In this document: piece by piece, positions 6,789-10,420 of the stretch
Numbering within the stretch: position 1 is the first letter of the stretch
Layout: each line of letters begins with the position of its first letter
Position numbers and translations under genes: made by a program
Assembly: GCA_019348475.1 (NCBI GenBank)
Contig: JAHWJJ010000112.1
Coordinates: 1 to 10,420 of the forward strand
Length of the DNA stretch: 10,420 nt
From: Gemmatimonadota bacterium
GTDB lineage: Bacteria; Gemmatimonadota; Gemmatimonadetes; Longimicrobiales; Longimicrobiaceae
Reading direction: 5' to 3'
The notes under the pieces: model-generated
What the model was told of the DNA's origin: nothing
The model's database searches: none
Seen by the model: the letters and a program-made list of their open reading frames with translations, nothing else

Positions 6789-6849
6789 GCCATACCCACA
6801 CGCCTGCTAATCAGCGCCTGGTTGTGGATGGGTCGGCGTGTGGGGTGGC
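6789..6849. other. Long inverted repeat with 30-nt loop
   Basis: CCCACACGCC (6795-6804) is the perfect reverse complement of GGCGTGTGGG (6835-6844). After a small internal loop, GCCA (6789-6792) pairs with TGGC (6846-6849). The result is a 14-bp imperfect stem around a 30-nt loop. There is no gene within 200 bp on either side, so it may be a structured RNA, a protein-binding palindrome or a miniature element. It is too spaced and lacks a U-tract for a standard terminator. Confidence 0.5.
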
Positions 6850-6980
6850 CCACGATGCGTTTGAGCGATACCGCCGGAGGAGCGAAATCGGCCGGGGATG
6901 AACAGCGGAGGATGGGACGGGGTGTGGCGGAGTTTCCGTGGACCGATACTGCGGCCTGCAGCGATGAAAGCAGCAGTTCA

Positions 6981-7008
6981 ACCTCCCCCAGGGTTTTTGG
7001 GGGGAGGT
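6981..7008. repeat. C-run/G-run hairpin
   Basis: ACCTCCCCC (6981-6989) pairs perfectly with GGGGGAGGT (7000-7008) around a 10-nt loop that includes five T. It lies about 70 bp past the stop of the small minus-strand gene at 7080 and could end its transcript, although the T/A-run is in the loop, not after the stem. The following GCGAGCATAAGCGAGCGG has its own short symmetry. I recognise this as the look of a dispersed intergenic repeat, but have only one copy here. Confidence 0.45.
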
Positions 7009-7079
7009 GCGAGCATAAGCGAGCGGAGGGGGCGCGGCGGGGAACCGACCACACCTGCTGGAGATCGGGAAGAAGGCGT

Positions 7080-7199
7080 TTAGATCGCGGCTCCGACGAA
7101 GGCGGCGGCGGCGCAGGTGGCGACCACGGCGGCGGCGTTCAGCATGCGGCGAAGCTGCGCGGCCACGCTGCTGCGGCGGGCGTATTCACGACGGCTCAT
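7080..7199 (-). CDS. Small single-helix membrane protein (39 aa)
   Basis: A likely real but unrecognised 39-aa protein. The first 20 residues are basic and arginine-rich (MSRREYARRS...LRRM); the rest is a hydrophobic alanine/valine helix (AAAVVATCAAAAFVGA). This suggests a cytoplasmic N-terminus and one membrane segment ending at the C-terminus, as in tail-anchored or small stress proteins. Support comes from AGAGGAG 7-8 bases before the ATG and GC-ending third positions in 34 of 39 codons. An upstream in-frame start adds 27 residues but lacks as good a ribosome site. No function can be assigned. Confidence 0.6.
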   Translation of the reverse strand: MSRREYARRSSVAAQLRRMLNAAAVVATCAAAAFVGAAI

Positions 7200-7353
7200 C
7201 GGGGTATCTCCTCTCGAAGGCGCGGCAAGGCTCCAGGTTCGCGGTTCCGCCATGGCGAGGAGCGTTCCGCCTCGTTGCATCTCACATAACCCGTTGCAGG
7301 ATATCGGTTTACGCGCGCTCTGAAGAAATTGCCGCGCGGACCGGAGGCGTACG

Positions 7354-7432
7354 GAATCCGGACGGATCGGGCGGCTCTGGGCGGAATCTCAGACGTGGCG
7401 CGGGAAATCGGCAGGTGTAGTGAATCCGGACG
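7354..7432. repeat. 11-bp direct repeat pair
   Basis: GAATCCGGACG occurs at 7354-7364 and again at 7422-7432. The pair sits in the gap 7200-7548, which holds no gene apart from the upstream signals of the 39-aa protein. The two copies are 68 bp apart, start to start. Meaning unknown; they may mark the ends of a small repeat unit. Confidence 0.4.
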
Positions 7433-7447
7433 ATTGACGCCCGCCTC

Positions 7448-7512
7448 GCGCGGGAGCGGCTGAAGCCGCCGCAACAACTGCGGAAAGCCCCGCAAACTGC
7501 GCGGGGCTTCAA
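7448..7512. repeat. Intergenic hairpin repeat element, copy 2
   Basis: Two hairpins in a row. GCGGC (7456-7460) pairs with GCCGC (7465-7469) around a TGAA loop. AAGCCCCGC (7485-7493) pairs with GCGGGGCTT (7501-7509) around the loop AAACTGC. The same two hairpins, in the same order when read on the other strand, occur at 10048-9995. The long stem there differs by one C-G to T-A exchange that keeps pairing. Confidence 0.8.
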
Positions 7513-7548
7513 CGGCAGAACCCCGCGGTCTGCACTCACCGTCCGCCG

Positions 7549-7644
7549 CCCCTTCACCCCTTCACCCCTTCACCCCTTCACCCCTTCACCCCTTCACCCC
7601 TTCACCCGTTCACCCGTTCACCCGTTCACCCGTTCACCCCTTCA
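7549..7644. repeat. Octamer tandem array C (twelve units)
   Basis: Exactly 96 bp, twelve 8-bp units in phase on the plus strand: seven CCCCTTCA (7549-7604), four CCCGTTCA (7605-7636) and one CCCCTTCA (7637-7644). On the minus strand it reads TGAA plus GGGG or CGGG, which carries G-runs at 8-nt spacing and a TGA in each frame within 24 bp. The stop codon of the gene at 7642-8409 is the TGA of the last unit. The clustering of the four CGGG variants suggests unit duplication by slippage. Confidence 0.95.
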
Positions 7645-8409
7645 CCCTCCCGCGCGGTTCACGATCACCAGCTTCTGCCAGATCTTCGCGCACAGGCCGG
7701 TCGTCAGCGTCTCCACCTCGTCCACGGCGGCCAGGACCACGGGGTCGTCCAGCGTCTGCGCGTAAAGGGCGGCCAGCTTGCTGTTCAGCGCCAGCATCTC
7801 GCTGCAGTAGTCCAGGTAGCGCGAAAGCTCCCAGCGGGTAAGGGTGCGCCGCGGGGAGGATGGGGTGTCGGCGCCGTGGTCGCGGCCGGCGTCCACCACG
7901 CGCTCGGGGTCCTTGGTGAGCTGGTGCATGTCCACGATGTGCGCCAGCGCGCGCAGCTCCCGCAGCGACACCAGCGCCTTGCGCCGCTTGATCCGGCTTT
8001 CCGTCGTCGCCAGGAACAGGATGGCCGCGCCCAGCAGGATCAGCTCGTTGATGGCCGCGTCCACGGCCTGGATCACCTCGGCGGGGTCCATCCCCTGCCC
8101 GCTCACGTTCACACGCATCGCCACCGCCGCCACCAGCACCACGACGAGCAGGATCACGAAACCCACCGCCACGCGCACCCACAGGATGGGCCGCTGCACC
8201 CACTCCACCCGCGCCAGCGTGTTGCGCGCGATCCCCAGCTGCTGCCGCGCCACGCCGGAAAGCCCGCTGCCGGGAAAGCGCTCCTCGATGCGCGCGCCCA
8301 GCGCCTGGACGGTTTCGATGATCCGCGCCGGCTGCAGGTGCGGATCGCCGGTCATCGGCGGCGCATCCCGCGGCGTGGTGGACGGGGCGGTGGCGGGCAG
8401 CTCGGACAT
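7642..8409 (-). CDS. Unrecognised two-helix membrane protein
   Basis: I do not recognise this 255-aa protein. It has a proline-rich hydrophilic N-terminus (1-27), a helical stretch (28-70), and two membrane segments (about 74-98, LWVRVAVGFVILLVVVLVAA, and about 118-136, NELILLGAAILFLAT). A short loop of about 20 residues separates them. A basic, charged C-terminal domain follows (138-255, beginning RIKRRKALVSLRELRALAHI) and is probably cytoplasmic. That domain is conserved-looking, with AHIVDMHQLTKDPE (156-169) and a helical ELSRYLDYCSEMLALNSKL (194-212), and might be a scaffold or sensor. The start MSELPATAP is uncertain: no clear Shine-Dalgarno sequence precedes it, and in-frame ATGs exist at 8454 and 8355. 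It is transcribed away from the 62-aa gene. Its stop is supplied by array C. Confidence 0.8.
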   Translation of the reverse strand: MSELPATAPSTTPRDAPPMTGDPHLQPARIIETVQALGARIEERFPGSGLSGVARQQLGIARNTLARVEWVQRPILWVRVAVGFVILLVVVLVAAVAMRVNVSGQGMDPAEVIQAVDAAINELILLGAAILFLATTESRIKRRKALVSLRELRALAHIVDMHQLTKDPERVVDAGRDHGADTPSSPRRTLTRWELSRYLDYCSEMLALNSKLAALYAQTLDDPVVLAAVDEVETLTTGLCAKIWQKLVIVNRAGG

Positions 8410-8488
8410 GGGTGGATCACGGGGAGCGGGATGGCGTCGCGGGCGCATCAGCATAGGCGCGCGGGGCGGCCGGGGGCAACGGCGGCGC

Positions 8489-8520
8489 GGATGATGAAGG
8501 GATGCCGCGGCTCGTCATCC
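8489..8520. promoter_or_regulatory. Inverted repeat in the divergent gap, possible operator
   Basis: GGATGATGA (8489-8497) pairs with TCGTCATCC (8512-8520) with one G-T mismatch, centre to centre 23 bp. It lies in the 136-bp gap between two divergently transcribed genes, 26 bp before the 62-aa gene's start, where a repressor site would be expected. No clear -35/-10 pair was found for either direction. Confidence 0.3.
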
Positions 8521-8545
8521 ATCCACCCGATCCACCGAGGACGCC

Positions 8546-8734
8546 ATGCAGGACGACCGGAGCAGCAACGTGGGCGGCGACCACGCGGCCACCACCCCCA
8601 GCGACGACCACCAGGGCGAGCGGGACCTTCGCCTGTCGGCGAAGAGCCTGGCCGCGCGCGGCGATGCGCCCGACGGCAGCGAGGACGGCCCGTCCGAGAG
8701 CCGCGAGCAGGCGGACGGCTCCGCCGAGGCGTGA
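8546..8734 (+). CDS. Small acidic, probably disordered protein (62 aa)
   Basis: I do not recognise it, but it looks coding. Of 62 codons, 60 end in G or C, and GAGG at 8537-8540 lies five bases before the ATG. The product is rich in D, E, S, G and A, with no hydrophobic core, cysteine or membrane segment, so it is probably intrinsically disordered and cytoplasmic. LRLSAKSLAARG (29-40) is the only stretch likely to form a helix and may be a binding segment. The YihY/BrkB gene follows 102 bp downstream on the same strand, close enough for joint transcription but with room for its own promoter. Confidence 0.65.
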   Translation: MQDDRSSNVGGDHAATTPSDDHQGERDLRLSAKSLAARGDAPDGSEDGPSESREQADGSAEA

Positions 8735-8836
8735 CAGCGGTCTCCACGCGGCGGCGTGTAGAAGGTTCGTGGAATCGCGCTTGCAAGGCGCGGCGCCGGG
8801 TGAACGCGCGAAACGTGTGACGGCGAGAGGCGGAGC

Positions 8837-9790
8837 ATGAAGGCAAAGGGGACGGTGGGGCTGCTGAAGGACGCGATGAAGGACTTTTTGGACGACGAGT
8901 GCCCCGTGCGGGCGGCGGCGCTCTCGTACTACATCGTCTTTTCGCTGCCGCCGCTGCTGATCCTGCTTCTGCTGATCGCCAGCGCCGTGTTCGAGCCCGC
9001 CCAGGTGCAGCGGGTGCTGACCGAACAGATGGGCAGCTTCACGGGCCCGGGGGCGGCGGCGGAGATCGCCACCATCATGGAATCGGCCGAGCGTCCCGGC
9101 GGGCGCGGGCTGAAGGCGGTGCTGGGGATCGCGGCGATCATCTTCGGCGCGACGGGATCGTTCCTTCAGCTGCAGAGCGCCCTCAACCGGGCGTGGGAGG
9201 TGGAGCCGGATCCCAACCAGGGCGGCATCAAGAACATGATCTTCAAGCGCATCCTGTCGCTGGGGATGATCCTCGGGGTGGCGTTTCTGCTGCTGGTGTC
9301 GCTGGCGCTGAGCGCGGCGCTTTCGGCCGTGGGGGGGATGATCGGGGAGCTGATCCCCGGCGGGTCTGCGGCGGTGGCGCACGCGTTCAACTTCCTGCTG
9401 AGCTTCGTCGTCATCACCGGGCTGTTCGCCGCCATCTACAAGGTGCTGCCGGACGCGCGGATCGCCTGGAAGGACGTGTGGGTGGGGGCGGCGGTGACCG
9501 CGCTGCTGTTCACCATCGGCAAGTTCCTGCTGGGGATGTACCTGGGCCGCAGCAACCCCGGGGAGGCGTTCGGGGCGGCGGGGTCGCTGGCGCTGCTGCT
9601 GGTGTGGATCTACTACTCGGCGATGATCGTGCTCTTCGGCGCGGAGTTCACGCAGGCGTGGGCCGTCCGCAAGGGGAGCGGCATAGAGCCGGAACCGGGC
9701 GCGCGGCGGATGTACGACGAGATCGGCGATCCCACCAGGTCGCCGCGCGCGCCGCAGCCCCTGCCGGGGCAGAAGCCGAATACGGCGTAG
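8837..9790 (+). CDS. YihY/virulence factor BrkB family membrane protein
   Basis: A complete 317-aa integral inner-membrane protein of the YihY/BrkB family (once called RNase BN in error). Family motifs are RAAALSYYIVFSLPPL (25-40), the FLQLQSALNRAW segment (109-120), YKVLPDARIAWKDVWVGA (201-218), and WIYYSAMIVLFGAEFTQAWA (257-276). About six membrane helices can be drawn: 31-52, 93-115, 138-165, 178-202, 213-235 and 247-270. The C-terminal 40 residues are hydrophilic and proline-rich. Family members are associated with serum resistance in Bordetella, but the molecular role, perhaps transport, is not settled. GAGAGG at 8825-8830 precedes the ATG by six bases. Nothing indicates truncation. Confidence 0.93.
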   Translation: MKAKGTVGLLKDAMKDFLDDECPVRAAALSYYIVFSLPPLLILLLLIASAVFEPAQVQRVLTEQMGSFTGPGAAAEIATIMESAERPGGRGLKAVLGIAAIIFGATGSFLQLQSALNRAWEVEPDPNQGGIKNMIFKRILSLGMILGVAFLLLVSLALSAALSAVGGMIGELIPGGSAAVAHAFNFLLSFVVITGLFAAIYKVLPDARIAWKDVWVGAAVTALLFTIGKFLLGMYLGRSNPGEAFGAAGSLALLLVWIYYSAMIVLFGAEFTQAWAVRKGSGIEPEPGARRMYDEIGDPTRSPRAPQPLPGQKPNTA

Positions 9791-9818
9791 GGCCGCGAGC
9801 CCTCGCCGCGGGCCATTA

Positions 9819-9900
9819 CCGGAGCGAATACTCGCCGCCGGAGGGCGCAGCGTCGGCAGCGCGCTGTCCCGCGGAATGCCGGCCCTCCGCCGGAGCGAAT
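9819..9900. repeat. Palindromic repeat flanked by 11-bp direct repeats
   Basis: CCGGAGCGAAT occurs at 9819-9829 and 9890-9900, in direct orientation 71 bp apart. Between and partly overlapping them, CGGAGGGC (9839-9846) pairs with GCCCTCCG (9882-9889), forming a long hairpin with a GC-rich interior. It directly adjoins the next hairpin element, and the whole gap 9791-10128 contains no gene. It resembles a dispersed intergenic repeat rather than an insertion sequence, as no transposase is present. Confidence 0.6.
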
Positions 9901-9909
9901 GAATTGGCC

Positions 9910-10050
9910 GCTGGAAAACCGCAAAGTCCGCCTGCGCGGACTGCGTGCGCCGGCTTCTATGCAGAAGACGCTGCGTGTCTGCCGTGTGCAGTTGAAGCCT
10001 CGCGCAGTTTGCGAGGCTTTCCGCTTTCGTAGCGGCGGCTTCAGCCGCTC
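9910..10050. repeat. Intergenic hairpin repeat element, copy 3 (composite)
   Basis: Three hairpins in series. AGTCCGC (9925-9931) pairs with GCGGACT (9936-9942), loop CTGC. AAGCCTCGC (9995-10003) pairs with GCGAGGCTT (10011-10019), loop GCAGTTT. GCGGC (10035-10039) pairs with GCCGC (10044-10048), loop TTCA. The last two are the reverse complement of copy 2 (7456-7509). The first module begins GCTGGAAAA, shared with copy 1. The mosaic build and inverted placement point to a mobile or recombining repeat family. Confidence 0.8.
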
Positions 10051-10128
10051 CCGCGGGGTGCATCCAAGGCCAGCGGCAACGTTCCTGCAAATGCGGCGGC
10101 GTCCGCACATCGCACCCGGCCACCCCTG

Positions 10129-10420
10129 ATGGCGCGAAACACCGTCTCCACCACGGCATCCCCCCCGCCTGCGGCGCCGCCCGTTCCGGCGCGCCGCCGG
10201 CCTGCGCGCGTCCGCCGGCGCGCGCGCGCGGGCGCGGTTCTGGGCGTGCTGGCGGGGCTGCTGACGGCGGGGATGAGCGCGCTGCCGGCGCCGGGCATCC
10301 CCAGAGCCCACTGGGTGCCGGCCGGCGGCGGCCAGGCCGTGGGCGCCGTCGCCGTGCGGTACCGCGCGTCGCCGCTGCACCGGATGCTGATGGGCGATGG
10401 GTACCGGGACGTTTGGGCGA
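10129..10420 (+). CDS. N-terminus of an exported or membrane-anchored protein (cut by window end)
   Basis: The first 97 codons of a gene continuing past the right edge. The protein begins with a proline-rich stretch (MARNTVSTTASPPPAAPPVP) and an arginine cluster (about 22-34), then a hydrophobic segment GAVLGVLAGLLTAGMSALPA (about 35-54). This is a signal peptide with a long n-region or a membrane anchor. The mature part contains VRYRASPLHRMLMGDGYRDVWA (about 75-97; note it is 22 residues of a longer domain). A 'YRDVWA' stretch after a short basic segment reminds me of large uncharacterised outer-membrane-associated proteins in Bacteroidota and Gemmatimonadota, but this is weak. No Shine-Dalgarno sequence precedes the ATG; no alternative start lies between it and the hydrophobic segment. 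Confidence 0.65.
   Translation, partial: MARNTVSTTASPPPAAPPVPARRRPARVRRRARAGAVLGVLAGLLTAGMSALPAPGIPRAHWVPAGGGQAVGAVAVRYRASPLHRMLMGDGYRDVWA

Larger units (their letters stand above)
6464..7079. other. 616-bp gap with hairpins, no gene
   Basis: No frame here looks coding. The longer ones have poor codon bias, no ribosome binding site and no recognisable motif. Base composition is a little less GC-rich around 6785-6990 than in the genes. The gap holds two strong inverted repeats, at 6789-6849 and 6981-7008. A promoter for DUF2277 should lie near 6480-6560 but I could not pick a convincing one. Confidence 0.6.

Noticed and set aside
3353..6901. Plus-strand open frame of 1182 codons
   Set aside because: It runs antisense across the methyltransferase, MATE and DUF2277 genes, is dominated by Arg, His, Ala, Gly and Pro, and shows no domain. 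Such frames arise opposite GC-ending codons in very GC-rich DNA.
6747..7289. Plus-strand open frame of 180 codons in the 6.5-7.3 kb gap
   Set aside because: There is no Shine-Dalgarno sequence, codon third positions are mixed, it passes through two strong hairpins, and it is antisense to the better-supported 39-aa gene.
7549..7644. CRISPR array
   Set aside because: The units are 8 bp with no spacers and no cas genes are present; it is a simple tandem repeat.
7549..7644. Repeat-encoded peptide (PLHPFTPS) on the plus strand
   Set aside because: The repeat strand lacks stops in every frame because of its sequence, so openness is not evidence of coding, and no ribosome site or conserved flank was seen.
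8417..10159. Minus-strand open frame of 580 codons
   Set aside because: It is antisense to the 62-aa gene and the well-supported YihY/BrkB gene, its composition is His/Arg/Gln-rich, and it also runs through the hairpin repeats.

Overview
The DNA is very GC-rich, coding third positions are almost all G or C, and long spurious open frames lie antisense to the real genes. The gene set and the style of intergenic repeats (CCCCTTCA octamers, hairpins built on GCGGC-TGAA-GCCGC, short stems with an AAACTGC loop) suggest a Gemmatimonadota chromosome, perhaps close to Longimicrobium. That taxonomic guess rests on recognition, not on a marker gene. I see no rRNA, tRNA, transposase, phage gene or CRISPR array.

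Layout. On the minus strand, from right to left in the first 6.5 kb: a DUF2277 protein (6463-6167) followed by a MATE-family transporter (6109-4658); then a compact unit of a SAM methyltransferase (4390-3536), an M24 Xaa-Pro-type peptidase (3507-2287) and a GvpL/GvpF-like protein (2287-1643, sharing one base with the peptidase stop); then, after a 414-bp gap full of repeats, a dipeptide epimerase of the enolase superfamily (1228-188). From 6.5 to 7.6 kb the DNA is mostly non-coding, with hairpins and one likely small membrane protein of 39 aa (7199-7080). An unrecognised two-helix membrane protein (8409-7642) follows. It is divergent from a plus-strand pair: a 62-aa acidic protein (8546-8734) and a YihY/BrkB membrane protein (8837-9790). 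After a block of mosaic hairpin repeats, an exported protein begins at 10129 and runs off the window.

Most genes look like ordinary housekeeping or accessory functions: murein-peptide recycling, peptide cleavage, efflux and membrane proteins. The epimerase and the M24 peptidase could both act on small peptides, but nothing ties them into one pathway. The GvpL/F protein has no other gas-vesicle gene beside it here.

The most interesting material is non-coding. Three unrelated genes end exactly inside short tandem arrays (7-bp or 8-bp units). In the gene's own orientation each array carries a stop codon that cycles through all three frames and G-runs every 7-8 nt. Separately, a hairpin element recurs in at least three gaps, and two copies differ by a compensatory base-pair change.
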